Shown: positions 10,761 to 46,331, counted from the first letter of the stretch. The stretch is DNA of 64,000 bases from Aptenodytes patagonicus (GCF_965638725.1 NC_134957.1:17632101-17696100), one strand, 5' to 3'. Numbers and translations: made by a program. The notes: generated from the sequence alone by a model not told the origin.

Positions 10761-13700
10761 ATTCAAAGTCGTTTAATACAGAGGCTTTCACTGCAAAAGA
10801 ATAAAGAATTAAGATATTTGCCATGTTTACCATGAGTAAAAAGGGGGAGAAACGGGCTAAATCGACCTAAATGTTTAAGTCGGTGGTGCAGGAGCAGCGG
10901 AGCACTGCGGCGGGCTGCCATGCGGGGTCAGGGGGGCTAGGCGGGCCTGCCGTGGGGGGGGAAGCGGCTCTGCCTTGGGGCCGGGGCGGCCTCGGGTGGT
11001 CTGCCGGTGTCCCTCCCGGCTGACACGGCTGTCATTGCTGTCCATCCTCCCACGTCGCCCAGGGCCGACCAGAGACGGTCTCGGGCTCTCTGGGGAACTC
11101 TGCATCCACCGTGACTGGGCAGAAACCTTTCCAGTAATGGCCTCTGTAAAGCAGGGAGGGGGTCGGCACCAGCACCGAGAACTGGGACGCTTTGCTGCAT
11201 TTTCGCTGATGCTGAAATGCAAAACGCGGGCAGAAAGAAGGTGGGAGAAATCAGCTGCCTGGTGCAAATGCGAGAGAAAAGAGCCAGCGGGGTGGAGGGA
11301 GGGGAGAAGACAGGAGCGGACAAGAAACCCGGTAGATTTGAGTCTGGAAGGAGGTATAAGATGTGATGGACGTTGGATTGCAGCCCGGAGAGTATTGATT
11401 AGGGGGGGAAAAAAAAAGAAAGGCTGGCTTGGCAAAGAAAGGGGATTTTCTTTGATTGCCTCAAAAGATTAAGGCTGGGAGATAGCAAGGAAAATGGCAG
11501 GCAGCTGCTCGGCTGCCTGAGGAGACAGCAGCGCTAGACTCAGCGAGGAAGGGCCCTCCTGGAATAACATATTCCTGTTTCTGGTGCTGTGGGAGAACTG
11601 CAAATAGTATTTTGAATAATCGGGCACTAAGAGACATGCCCAGTCATGGAGGAAGAAAATGAAAGCTCTTGAAGAAGACAGTAAAACACATTGACCTGAT
11701 ATAGTGAGACAGTGGGAGTGTAGATGGTGTTGATAGGAAAGTAGTTATGAAGTCTTGAGGAAGTTGAAATAATGCAATTTGTGATTAAATGTCAGTTAAA
11801 TACTCTCAGTTGTATACTTGCAATACCATACTTTTCCAAAGAGTATCACAAAACCAAACTTGTCAAGTCAGGACGACCACTGAAACCAGTGCATCGTACA
11901 AACGGGGGTTCCACGCACAAATGCTTGCGTGGTCAGACATATTCACTGCTTCTTTGTATTTCTTTTTGTGCTTAATAACTGCCCCTAGAACCGACTTACC
12001 ATGCATATTACATACCTGCACATGCATCTGTCTAAGCATCGTTGCATGTGAATATCGAAATTCATGTCATTTCAAAATACTTAGAATAATTTTTTGTTTA
12101 GCCTTTGGGCTTAATTTACTGAAAAATTATCTGAAGAAATAAACTTTCTATTTCATAACTGAGCCAGCACTTGCTGTAGGCTGTGGGGGAGTGTCCAGTA
12201 ACAGCAGCACAGACAAAACCATGAATTCTGAAAGCAGCAAGTCCTTCGTCTTTCTCAGCTCCACTGCAAAGAATGGGGCATTTCGGAGGCTAGGGAGAGT
12301 CCTGCTGCCGGGGCTTTTACATTTCCTCAGGCTTCACTGTTTTAGTGCAAAGTCCTGTTTTTAAAAAGTGATCTCTCAGGGAGTTAGGAGCAATTACATT
12401 AAGAGGATTTGACTATTAGGAGAGAGACTTTGAATTAGGCTTTAATTAATTGGAGGAGGAGAAAATGATTGGTACGTTCCAGGCAGTTTGTGTGGTGGAA
12501 TGTCACCTTTCGTATCAGCTGGAACATTTACTTCAGGACGTGTAGCTTTGTGTATAAATGTTGGTATGTTCAAACACCCTCTTGTTCTGAGTGAAGAATC
12601 CCGAATATTTTGATCTCTTGCTTGCACATAGGAAATAGACTGTAAAATGACTAGATGTTCTGCAGACATAAAAGGAAGACTGATTACCTTGTTTCCTTTA
12701 TGCCAATTTAGCGAAGCTTGACATGAAATCAAATGGTAGCTATCATAACAAACAAATCGGTTTCTGTTTAGTAACACAGAATAAAAGCAGCAACTGGTGT
12801 GGGATTAAAAGAACAGCATAGTTTATGTAATTTAGCATAATGAAAAATACATTGTTTTGCACCAGAAATATCATCATTAATATCAGAACACAGATTATTC
12901 TCTTTCTTTGTTTGCACCTGGTTGCTTTGCCCTCCCTGTATCTCCATCCCTGCCATGTAACTGTCTTCCACGGGCACTCTGTGGTATTACATCGTTTTAC
13001 TGTGATTTTAGCAGGTGCACTTTTTATTCAGAGGCTTACTTCTTGCTCGCTGTATCAGTCAAGATAAATGAGAGGACAGTTCCTCCCTTGGAGCTATGGA
13101 AAAACAATGTATGGGCTAATCCTGCTTTCAGTTAAGTCAATGCCAAACTACCTATAGGAGTAGCTTAATAGAAAGATGAAGTTGTATGAATTCAGAGACT
13201 GTGAACTGGTGGTTTATTTTCATTGTCACAGAATATCACAGGAGAGACATGTGCCTGTGGTGTCTGTACGTCAAGGGTGACCCTAGCGACAACGCGGGAA
13301 GTGGTGAGGCAGCCACAAAGGCTGCCCAAAGGGTTTCTGCCCTTGCGTGGAGTCCTTGGGGAGACCGAAGGATCAAATTCCACCTGCAGGGAGTTGGTAC
13401 AGGCACCTCACGTTCATGTACGGGATGAAGTTTGCCCAGCAAAGCCCACATGCTCCAGCCATCTGTATGTGTTAAAAGGTTGTTAAAAACAATGTGCTCT
13501 TGCATTAGCACAGTCATAGTCTCCTCTTGCCCAGCCAACTGACAGAAGCCTGGTTTTGGCACTATTCTCCCTAAATAGAGAATTTTGGGGCAGTTCCCAA
13601 AGCCTATCTCCCGTTTGTAGCTCTGGAGGGAGCAAAATGAAACTCCGTTCCTCTCTCGTTTAACAAATCCTCCAGCTTTCCTTACAAAAAAAAATTTAGT

Positions 13701-14234
13701 GGTTGGGGTCAGATGTTGTCTGACTCCTCTTAAATTCCATGGAAAGCTATTATATTCAGTACTCGTAGGATTCAACCTCTAACAAATATCCACTGCATCT
13801 TACTTATTGTGAGTAATTACTTTGTTGATTGTGGCAGTCTTAAACAACAGTAAAATTTATGTGATAGTCAGACTTCAGTAACATAAGATCAAACTCCTAT
13901 GATCAGCTGTTTTCCTTTAACGATAGACATGTGAATGATTGTTACCATGATGCCGAGAAAATGCCTTACCCTTTTGCTTACTAGAAATGACTTTGCCTTT
14001 GGCATGATTTTGGGAGCCACTGATGGATGGCAAGCTGATCCTGGTTTTCTAAGACATTCCTTATATTTATTGCTGGATGCGAAAATGAGGACTGTAATCT
14101 TTCTGTACAGCATTACGTTTTTACTGCATGTTATACTTAGTCTGATGTCAGTAGTTTTAAGAAGATATTGACATGTACTGCGAACAAATATGCAAAACCT
14201 TATGATTTCCTTTTAAAGCTTTGCTTCATCAAAG
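10761..14234. other. Intergenic, no gene recognised (LAMP2 5' flank)
   Basis: The GC-rich shoulder continues to about 11,350 and then falls to ordinary composition. Several open frames of 60-190 codons overlap one another on both strands and none shows a recognisable domain. No transposon ends were recognised. Confidence 0.5.
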
Positions 14235-14239
14235 AATAT
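14235..14239. repeat. Left target-site duplication of the solo LTR
   Basis: AATAT, identical to 14825-14829. A 5-bp duplication fits ERVL-class or gammaretrovirus-like integration. Confidence 0.85.
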
Positions 14240-14824
14240 CGTCCTGGTTTCGGCAGGGACAGAGTTAATTTCCTTCCTAGTAGCTGGTACAGTGCTGTGT
14301 TTTGGATTTAGCATGATAATAATGTGATAACACACTGATGTTTTAGTTGTTGCTAAGTAGTGCTGACACTAGTCAAGGACTTTTCAGCTTCCCATATTCT
14401 GCCAGTGAGGAGGTGCACAAGAAGCTGGGAGGGGGCACAGCCAGGACAGCTGACCCAAACTGGCCAAAGGGACATTCCATACCACGTGACGTCATGCTCA
14501 GTACATAAACTGGGGGGAGTTGGCCGGGGGGCAGCGATCGCTGCTCGGGAACTGGCTGGGCATCGGTTGGCGGGTGGTGAGCGGTTGCATCACCTCTTGG
14601 TTTGTGTTTTTTTTTCCTTCCTGGGTTTTGTGTCGTCCCCCCCGTTGTTTTACTTCCCATTACAATTTATTGTTGTTGTTGTTATTAATTTATTATTTCA
14701 AGTATTAAACTGTTCTTATCTCAACCCACTTGTACTCTTCCGATTCTCTCCCCCTTCCCAACCGGGGGGGAGTGAGCAAGCGGCTGGGTGGGGCTGAGTT
14801 GCTGACTGGGGTTAAACCACGACA
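14240..14824 (+). mobile_element. Solo LTR of an avian endogenous retrovirus (ERVL-like)
   Basis: The 585-bp block is flanked by perfect 5-bp target-site duplications (AATAT at 14235-14239 and 14825-14829). Its ends are near-inverted repeats, CGTCCTGGTTT and AAACCACGACA, with the first base changed from the usual T. Inside are a combined E-box/CRE (CACGTGACGTCA, about 14,483), a TATA-like element (ACATAAA, about 14,502) and an ATTAAA polyadenylation hexamer (about 14,704), the order expected of U3-R-U5. No internal retroviral gene follows, so it is a solo LTR left by recombination. The sequence matches a family I recall as abundant in neoavian genomes; the family name should be confirmed against a repeat library. 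Confidence 0.9.
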
Positions 14825-14829
14825 AATAT
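14825..14829. repeat. Right target-site duplication of the solo LTR
   Basis: AATAT, identical to 14235-14239, immediately after the terminal CA of the LTR. Confidence 0.85.
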
Positions 14830-17800
14830 AAATTCATGCCGAATTTCAAATGTGTAGGCTGTTCTGTGACTTTCATTCACATGATATTCTTGATGTCCAG
14901 CGTATGCTTAATCCTTTGCGAATCCTTCAGCAGTTTCAGCTGGTTAGATATTATATCTGTAATGAAACTTTTCTTAACCCTGGGACTTGCAAAAATTGAT
15001 GGATGTGTGTGGTCGGAAGCAGTGTCCAGTGTTTAATGAAGCACTAACTTAATGTTTCTGACCTCTGGTGCAGAAAAGTACAGCTTGTAATAAAAAGAAG
15101 AGAGAATACCTAGGACATGCAGTAATCACTACTTCATTCTAATGTATTTTTATTCATTCTTTTAGATGTCTCTTTAAACAACAGGGCATTTTCTGTACGT
15201 CTTCCAGGGATAAGATTATGGCAGAACCAATTATTCCTTTACAGGAGGCAGAGGAAGGATTTGGTACCGCTTCACATGGGAGGGATGGAAAGAGGAAGAG
15301 ATTAATGCTGGCCAGAGAGGTCACAGATTCACTTGGCAGAGGGGGACGAACCACAGGGACCTTCTTGGGACTGTGCCAACAACTGTGAGAGTTACAGCTA
15401 TTCACCAAAGTTTTCCTTCTCATGCAGCTCCAGTTTGTAGCCTGGGGAATAAGGATTTGCTGTGATCCGGGCACCATAATGAAGACCATACTTTGTCCAG
15501 CACAGCGTGACATCTGCAGTGCTTCAGCTGCGTATGCTAGCCTGCTCAGTGGTAGAAAAGGGATGACTCCCGCTAGGTCTGCTGTGCTAGCTCTGAAAAA
15601 AATGCTTATTATTGTGCGAAAGCTGTGGTTCACTATTGCTCTGAGCAGATGGCAGTGTTTCTGAGCTGCTGGGTTTCTGGAGGAGGTGGTGGTAGGAAAC
15701 CAAACCATTAAATGCTGCTGCAGGAAACTGCTGAGTCAAGACTGAAACAATCACGTGAAATGCCAAAAAAAGAAACCTTGGTGGGGAGACAAAGAGATCA
15801 GAGAGCAGGTTGCAGCAGACAGCTGCAAAACTTCCTGCAAAAGCACTCTGAAATCTCGTGTTGTGACACAGCTGGAAAAACACATTCCCAGCTTAGCAGG
15901 AAGAAGCAAAGGCACAGGCGGCGGTATTTCGTCACAAGCCTGTTTGTACAAACATAACTCATATCCATGCAACTTGGTTTAATCATATGCTGGCTGCCTG
16001 GGGAGGTGAAAGCGAGGCAGGAGCTGGGCTTTGACATGGTGCTGGTACAGCAGGTGCTCCTTTGCTGTCCCACTGCGGGCATCCGCGATGCTGCAGGATG
16101 CAGGGCGAGGTGGTGCCAATGTTGTTGGGGTACCCTGTTGTGCTCCGAAGCAGCATTTCCAGCTGCTGCTGGACATGACATGTACTAGAACACTCAGCAG
16201 CTGGGTTAACATGTGGCAGCAGATGAGATTTATGCATTTTGTGAGTCATGCCAAACTACTTCTAGATGTAGATCTGTTTAATGTGAAAAAAAACTTGTTT
16301 GACTGACAACTCAGCATGTTCTTTGGGTTTGTAACAGCAAAGTAGAAAAATGTCAATACTCTCAATTTTGTGTTTTTATTGACATACGTTGCTAACTTGC
16401 TGGAGATACATCTGTCAGCTTCAGAGCAGAAATTATTTTGTGAAAATGACTGGCGCTGCACACGAGGCACCTCCCACTTCCAACTCTTACGAAAGATGTG
16501 TCAACTGTAACTTTTTCTGAGAAATTTCAGCAGGAAGGGAAGTTATATGTGAAATACAGGGTTGGAAGGGAGACTATGTATTATACAGTCATTTCCATAT
16601 CTGAATATTTTAACTGCAGGACTTAAGTGCTACAGGATCCCTTGTGACCTAGAATAACATTACATTCCTTCTACAGAGAGCACATAGGGCAGATGATATA
16701 TGTAATAGTGATATATCTTAATTAGTCTACAGTTTCCAGCTCTGACAGAGATAGGAAACCAGGTCTGGCAAACCCCGAGATAATGCCTGTTCACTGCATT
16801 GTCCTGAGCAACAAAACTCTTCCGGGGATGATCTCTCTCCAGTTTGAGGTTTCGTGTCTGCTTCGTGCTTTTGGAGCTAAGATTTGAAGCAGCAGCTGCT
16901 GCCGTAGGAATAAAAAGGAAGAAACCGAAGGGATGGGCAGATGGTGCCAGTTCTGCAAGCAGCAGAATCGCAGCCCTTTGGTTGCAGAACCAGTTCTCCG
17001 GAGGAGCGAGCCTGACCTACTCCCTGGCTGCAGCCTATAAGCAAGCTTTACGTGCATGGTGACAATGTTCCAGCTCACCTCTGCAGCGGCTGTGTTTTGT
17101 AATCTTTGTTCCCATCTCATGCCCAAAAGCTGTACCTCCTCCCCAGCACACACCTGGCAAAACTTGGGCTGCAGAGTGTCTTGCCCAGCCTTTAGTGAAA
17201 ATTAGTAGAGCAGCCTTGCTTTGAGCCTCAAACTAGCACCCACGGAAAGATTTTCTTGCTATAGTTAAGGGACTGCTTTTGAAAAAGGTATGTGTTTTTG
17301 ACCATGGTAACAAGTTGTTCTCAGATATACTTCAAGCTTCAGAGACTATACAAGGGTAAAACAGAACATGCATTGTGATAATTTCAGATGAGGTTTGGTC
17401 TGGGAGGGGGGGAAAAAAGCTACATATTAAGTGAACATCTTGATAACAATCCAGCACTGATATTTCATGCTGTATTAAAACTACTTACCACTCCAAATGG
17501 TAAAAAGAAATCCATTCCACGTGACCTTAGATGCAATTTACTTGCATACTAGGCCCTCTCTATTTGCAAAGTCACAGTGACTAAGCTTTGCAAAGAAGCA
17601 TTGCAACCCTTGAGCCCTGCAGTGGCCTAGGCATTATCAGAGAGTCTGATGCCTGACCCTCTGCGTGCCTTAATTGCATAAAGCACCTAAATGTTGGATC
17701 TACCAGAAAAGCAGTTACTGCAACTTCCTTATTACTGAAAATATCATTAGATGGAGCAGAACCTCTAGACTTACACTTTTTTGAAAAGACAATTTTGTAG

Positions 17801-18002
17801 CAAAAGCTATTTAAGATTACTTAGGCATTTTAACACAGAAGTACCAAGTGACATCCCTATTTTCCTCCAGCTCTAAAATACTGGTGTTTCAAGCTGACAA
17901 ACAACTGATTGTTTTAAGGAATAAGTTAAAGAACTATCATCAATGTTATAGAAGAAATTTGATTAACTGTAATCTTCTCTCTGAATAGTCTCGTTTAGCA
18001 TT
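14830..18002. other. Intergenic, no gene recognised
   Basis: Single-copy-looking sequence. The longest open frame is 184 codons on the minus strand (15154-15708), with no recognisable domain or signal. A modestly GC-richer patch at about 15,980-17,150 contains several short overlapping frames. Nothing here supports a gene. Confidence 0.5.
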
Positions 18003-18009
18003 AGTGGCC

Positions 18010-18427
18010 TAGCATTAGCAGCTGAAGTAGCTGAAGCCTTAGGCCGCAAGAGCTGACCAAGTATAAACTTTTGATAAAAGTAATGCTGCTAACAAAGAAC
18101 TCACTGAATTCAGCAGATACGAGCAGAATGAAGAAGATAAGGACCAAGGAGACAATTCCAAGAGAATGAAGTAACTTCAGAAGGCGGCCAGCCCAGCGCC
18201 AGTGAAAACCCATAAGAAATCAAGAGACCACCGACCAGAATTAAGTGGTTGGACTTGGGGTTCGGGTGATGGGTGGTACGGGTATAATTGAGGCGTGAAT
18301 TGGGGTAGGGGTCCCTCTCCGGAGGCACCCAGCTCGAGCTGTAACCAAAGAACTAATAAAAGACTAGTCTGAAACCTTCACTCGGACTTGGCATTCTCAG
18401 CGGGATCCTAGGGTCGGACCCTGTTAC
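18010..18427 (+). mobile_element. LTR-like retroviral fragment (second family)
   Basis: A block with LTR architecture: a TATA-like GTATAATT at about 18,282, an AATAAA hexamer at 18355-18360, and a GC-rich U5-like end running to CTGTTACA. It is followed two bases later by TGGCCGGCGTGCG, which starts with the TGG typical of a retroviral primer-binding site. Alternatively AGTGGCC at 18003-18009 and 18428-18434 may be a target-site duplication bounding the element. The two readings conflict: one implies a truncated provirus, the other a solo LTR. The family was not recognised. Confidence 0.55.
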
Positions 18428-18434
18428 AGTGGCC

Positions 18435-20020
18435 GGCGTGCGTAAATCCATAACAATCAATAAAAATTTAGTATTTGCTGGATGTGAACTACTTTTTCTA
18501 AGCTTAAGGGGTTTATCTATGCTGCTGCAATCTTACTGATTTTAGAAAATTAACTTTCAAATTACTTCTCTTCTTTCATTTATATCCTAATGCTTATTTC
18601 CCATAAGCAGCAGCAAGGCAAGTTGCAAGAGTCATTTTAAAGATGACCTTGTATCAGGAAGCAGTTACTTAACCAGAAGAAAAACCTGCTCCATTGTAGG
18701 TTGATCAACATCCATTGCTCCTCTTCCCAGTTAACTCCATATTTTACAAGATACCCTCTGCACGAAGCCCAACGTCTCTCAACCCCTCAAGTAAGTTTTG
18801 AGGTGTTCATTTTGTAAGTACCACAGTATGTCCACAAGCCCTTGCCTCTTTAAGGGGGTGTGGGGAGGGGGAAGATAAATCCAAAGCTACCATCTTAAAT
18901 TTGATTTGGCACCAGTTCCTCTCAAAATCAGGAGAAAGTACAGTAACGTATATTGCACTTCATACAGTAACAGAAATGAAAAGTATTTACTGCTCTGGCA
19001 TTTTTCTCCGAGCACACAGAAGATCTATCAATCTCCAGATATCTATCTGCTTCTGTAGGATTTTTTTTTTTCCTACAACGAAATTCTGTCGGATTGTGGA
19101 GAACGTAGGAAACATTCTCTTTAAGGAGAAATTGTTAGTGGAAAAACCATCCCATGCATTTAGATGCCTCCAAGCTGTAACAGAAGCAAGCACCTGAGCA
19201 GTGTTAGTGGAAGACATTTACCATACCTGTTTAAAACCACCGTGCACTAGGAACGTTCTGCGATTACAGCAGTGCTGTGCAAGGTCAGCCTCCCTGCAGT
19301 ACATGCCAGCCTTCAACAGAGATCAGTTTGGAGGATCAGCACTTGCTTTGCTACAGCTATCCGTGTTTCCAAACCACCCCTCCAGAGCTCAGGAAGTAAA
19401 ATTAACACATTCCACCTCCCCTCTCCACTAAGTCCTCAGAGCGACTGCACTGGAAAAGGCCGGGCTGAAGATATTCCTGACAATGCTGCTCGGATTGAGT
19501 CCAGCAGTTCCAAAGGGCTGAAGAAAAATTAAGAAATGGCCCGGTGGGCCATCATCAATAACAGAAGCAAGTTCCCTGTCCAGCCCTGTCCTTTGTACTT
19601 CAATAATTGTACCAGAGCCATTAAAAAATTTACTAACTGTACTGGGAGACAAGGAATAGTCGTACAGCAGGAGAGCAGCCTCCTCTACTAGCAACAAGCC
19701 ACCACCTTTGGTATTTTTGTACCATTTCTCACACTTCTACACATTCTAATCCCGATTCAGAGTTTGCGAGGATGCTTATTGCCTTCCCCTCCAATAACCT
19801 TGTAGAAGACTTAGTAACAAAAAAAAAAAATTCAGGAATGGAAGCCACTTAGAAAACTCAAGGGATTTTAATGACTGAATGAAGAAGGAACTACTTATTA
19901 TTATATTTAAGTAGCAAACAGGTATTTTGCTATCAAAGCACAAGCTAAAGAATTGAAAGAAGCCACAAACATTAGTAAGCCCAACATACAGAACTTTGAG
20001 TAAGAAGGCATTTTACACAC
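18435..20020. other. Intergenic between LAMP2 5' flank and CUL4B 3' end
   Basis: AT-rich sequence with no gene or repeat I can identify. Short frames of 60-100 codons lack any recognisable feature. Part of it could be a distal CUL4B 3' UTR if the hexamer at 20,051 is not used. Confidence 0.4.
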
Positions 20021-23000
20021 AAGAGTTTATCAACACAAAACTGTTTAATATTTATTAAATGACACAAAATACCTAGATAACAGACTCACTCTCTGAAAGG
20101 ACATGTATTTACATTATTTACCAACTTAAGAAAGACTCTCTGTACCCATATCAGACTTATGAAACATAAAAAAGGTTTTGCTGCTTTTTGCATCGAAGGA
20201 TGCGACGGTGATACATGCCCTGTTTGCAAGTCTGCATAAACGGTAACTTTTTGATGCAGTGAAAAAGCACAATTTTGTATTCTGGTAGCCGAGTGAAGAG
20301 GCTTCTGAAAAGTAACAGGGTTAGTTTTTTCCCCACTCCAGACATACTCTGAAGAACTGTTATACAAAAAGTATATTACATTTTTGAATGCTGCTGTACT
20401 CTTACGATTTTAGTGTAACGGTTCAAAGAAAATATTCTTCCTACTATATGAAATCACTAAAAAAAGTGGTATGTGAACATTTCTTTAGATGCACTTTTTT
20501 TTTTTAAAGAAAGCATTAGGGCAAATGATATGTCTAGGAAAAAAAGAAAGACTGACAAAAAAAAAAGGCAGAGACCAAAATATGAAGAACAGCTAAAGCA
20601 ACTTAACAATTTGCTAGGGTTTGTTTTTTTTTTTTTATTAACTATTTACTTTGGCACCTTTGTGTAAACTATAGAACAAAACAACGTTTACAACACATTT
20701 GCAATTACAGCATTTAAACAAAATGGTCACTTTTTAAACCAGCCAAGACAAAAAAATAGTCCATTTATGGGTATAAAGATTAAAAAACCTAAAATATATA
20801 TTTCTAAGAATAAACTGCAATTTCTTATGAACAAGGTGCTATAAACTGCATGCAAGAGTCAAGATTAAAAATGTGTGGCCAAACAGACAAGCTGTGTTAT
20901 AGCCAGATGAGTTGTGGTCCAAGCCCACTTTAATTTTTTTCTTACAGAGATATATATGGCTCAATAGGCAGGCACATGATCCCAGCAAGAAGTTGCAGAG
21001 TTGTACGGCTGGACAATAAATCTTGGCTGCAGCTTTGTCATTAACCAGGAATGAGCGAGACCTTAGCAGAAGAGATGAACAAGTTCTTGGGGAAAACCCA
21101 TGAAGAAGGAGAAGCCTTCTCCCCTCCCCTCTCCTCTCTCACCCCCTCTCTCGGCCTAGCCAGGGTTCTCAAAGTCCATTCTTTGGGTTGCTTTAACTGG
21201 ATTGCCGCTTAGGGTCTGCCTCAGATCGTGGAACTCTGATGAGATTTGAGAACATTTTCTATCTAATATTTTCTGCATTTAAGTTATGAAATGGATGGGA
21301 TAAAAATTAAATAAACCTTCAGACCTTTCCGGTTAGTTTGACTGAATGCAACACACTTGTCTAATGAGGGAGGATTTTACCAGAATAGGTATTTTAAACA
21401 TGTAGGAGTGTTAGATTTATATGCTACAACAGACTGAATGGAACCAGTTCAATACTGATATTCATCATCTCCTGCCTCCCAAAGAGTTAAGTTTTATGCT
21501 CCTTCTCCAAAACACCTTTTTAAAAGGAATCATTTATTGGCTAAAGGTACAAAACACATACAAGAAAAAGGAACATTGAATGCAAAATACAGGTTGCTTT
21601 TTTTTTTCCGGGGGGTGGGGGTGGGACAGGACGACACATTCTTTCCTCCCCAGTGGATCTCTATTTGAACTACTACTTAAAGATCTGCAGGAGCAGTCTT
21701 CAAGCTTCTTACCAGATAACTCTACTGTGAGTATTTTTCTTACAGAGGCAAGGGTGGTCCTGGATGTCTACCAGTGGTTACGCTGCAATAGTGTCAAAGG
21801 ATAAGGTAGATTTTCTGCAGATCACAAAGAGCTGTATGACAGTTAGTAGAGGGTGACAGCAAATAATTTAGTAGGAGAAAAAAAACCATCTGCTTCATCT
21901 GTCAGCTGAGGACTGCATATAAAAGAGCTTGAGAGAAAACACAGCTGGAGAAAATATGGAATTAAACAGTAGATCAAAAAAGCAATAAGGATGGGATGTG
22001 TCAGATACAAAATACACACACATACACACACTCTCCCTCTCTCGCACATGCACACCCCTGAATGTGGGATCACAGTGATAAAAGTTATAGATCGTAGAGA
22101 GCTAAGTTACACTGCCATGAAACAAAAGTAACATCTTGCTTTCAAGAAATATCTGGTATTCCCCAGGACTATCAGTGCCTGAAAGAGGATGAGGTTTTTC
22201 ATTGTGCTCTGCAACACAGCTGATCGTAGGTCTAAAGCCTGGCTGGGTAAGGAAGAACTGTTATGTGGAGGAGTTACCTTTTCTGCTGACACTTTTTTTT
22301 TTCCCATCTATTCCTGGCACATGCTGCTATAGCAATAAAAAAAATGCATTTTGTTGAAACAAAGCTCTACATTCAAGTGACTTATTCTCCCATGTCTTAT
22401 AAAGATGCAAAGAACGCTCTCTGGTCATCTAAGAAAATATATCTTAGATGCCTTGTAGCAATACTTAACTTACTATATGAGAGGTAGGCTTCTGGGTTCT
22501 AGGAGGCCTGCCACATCTAGGGCTGAGTTCTTAAAGCTTTAAGTTAAAGCAATCCAAAGCAGAGCAGTCTTAGAAGAGCTGCCCTGTCTAAACCTTGAGG
22601 TTAGTTCAAGTTTAGAATGTTGCAAAGCAAAACAAGTATTAAAATCCATTTGTAATTTTTGTTCTTACAGCTTTACCACAAGAACAGTGTGGCTTTTCAT
22701 AGATATCTGTAAATAGATTCTCTTTTCTAGAGTATTGCTGCCAAGAGGTGAAGGCCTCCTACCCATGACTAGTAAAAACTGTCACTTTTTCCATTATGGC
22801 TGTTTTATGCTTAAAATTCCCAAAGGTGAACACTAAGTCTTACAGGCAAGCCATATAAATCTAATCTGAACTTGTTTTGTTGTAGCAGTTATTTAAGAAT
22901 GGTGTTTGTATATACAGTATATATGCCCACACTGCAAACTTTATACATCGCTTTATATTGGTACCATTTTGTCTTAATTGCGACCAAGAATATTTTCCAT

Positions 23001-23535
23001 TAGATCAGCAATAAGCACAGCTTGGCTTATTCCCCATTTTCCCTCCCTCAAGGGAAAAATCCAAGTGTGGGCATCAACCAAACCAATGGTATGTTACTAA
23101 CTGAAATGCATTCTGTACAGTAAATTAAAAGTTTGCATGCAGTTTAAGCATTTTAAAGGCTATTTTCTTATATTAATTAACCTTCTGTTTCCATTTAAAG
23201 GTGTGAAAGACATCTGTCATATATCAAGGGACTCCTCTTCAGACCCAGAGACAAATGGAATCACAAAGACCAGGTACTTTCTTTCAGCTTTCTGCACATC
23301 TTACTAAATAACATGCAAAGAGTTCAACAGCATTCTTCTTAAAATGTAAATAGTACTCTTTAAATGGGCATGTTAACCACTGAAAGAAGTCCACTCTACT
23401 ATACTTTTCCATTACACTGCTTTCATTCAATCATCGGTAGTATAAAAAGTCAATTAACGGGATCAACAGGCTAGTTTATCCACTGGCAACTGTGTATGAC
23501 ACCAAGTGTGCAGTAAAACAAAGGCCAACATATGT
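20021..23535 (-). other. CUL4B: CUL4B 3' UTR
   Basis: About 3.5 kb of AT-rich, frame-poor sequence after the CUL4B stop (23536-23538), ending near an AATAAA hexamer on the minus strand at 20051-20056; another lies near 21,533. It contains long T/A runs (20,489-20,508; 20,622-20,637) and a CA/GT microsatellite near 22,013-22,030. The exact end is inferred from the hexamer. Confidence 0.55.
20051..20056 (-). terminator. CUL4B: Candidate distal polyadenylation signal of CUL4B
   Basis: AATAAA on the minus strand in an AT-rich context, about 3.5 kb after the stop. A proximal alternative is near 21,533, so alternative polyadenylation is possible. Confidence 0.4.
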
Positions 23536-45689
<22,154 letters not shown>

Positions 45690-46320
45690 GAACACACAGA
45701 AGTGAACAGGCTGAGGGGCATCAAATCCTTGTGGTGTGACAAAGAGAGAGAGCGAGCGAGCTTTAGAGTCAGTCTCTGTTTGGTGTCTCTCGGGGGGGGG
45801 GCGGTGTCTTTCAACTCCTCTCTCTCATCAGTGGAGTCCTTCCGTATTCCCTCTCCTTCGCTTTCTTGTTTCTCGGAGGAATCGCTTTATCTCCTCTCTT
45901 CCCCTTTTCTTTATCACTTTGTTTCTTCTCGTAGTTTGTCTCTGCTTTCCTGCTTTTACTCCTTTCTCAGCGGGGCGTCTCTGCGCCTGCCTCTCGCCAC
46001 CCACTAGCTTCTTTCAATTCTTCTCTCCAACACCAGTATTCCCCCACGGCTGCCCGCTCCCCCGGCTTTTCCTTCCGCTCCCCTCCTGCTCCGGCCGCCT
46101 CGTCTCCGCCGAGCAGCAGCGGGCTCCCTCACGCCTCGGCTCCAGCCCCTCGCCCCACACGCCTCCCGCTCCCTCGCCGCCGCCCGGCCCGCTCTCCCCC
46201 CGCGGCCCGCTCTCCTCGGGCTCCCGCCTCCCCCCTCTCTGCCTCCTGCTCGCGCTTCCTGAGGGGGGACGGCCCGGCCCGGGGCTTGTTATTGTCAATA
46301 CACGGCGGAGAGGGAGCCTA

Positions 46321-46331
46321 AAGATGGCGGC
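46321..46331 (+). promoter_or_regulatory. YY1-type site
   Basis: AAGATGGCGGC is the classical core-promoter YY1 motif. In many genes it lies just downstream of the start and points with transcription. Here it faces the plus strand, opposite to CUL4B, which may reflect divergent transcription. Confidence 0.55.

Noticed and set aside
14360-14797. 145-codon frame inside the solo LTR
   Set aside because: It falls wholly within the LTR and bears no resemblance to retroviral genes; no internal coding region of the provirus remains.
20473-20667. Lysine-rich small frame on the plus strand
   Set aside because: Arises from A-runs and a T-run in the CUL4B 3' UTR; no conservation evidence.
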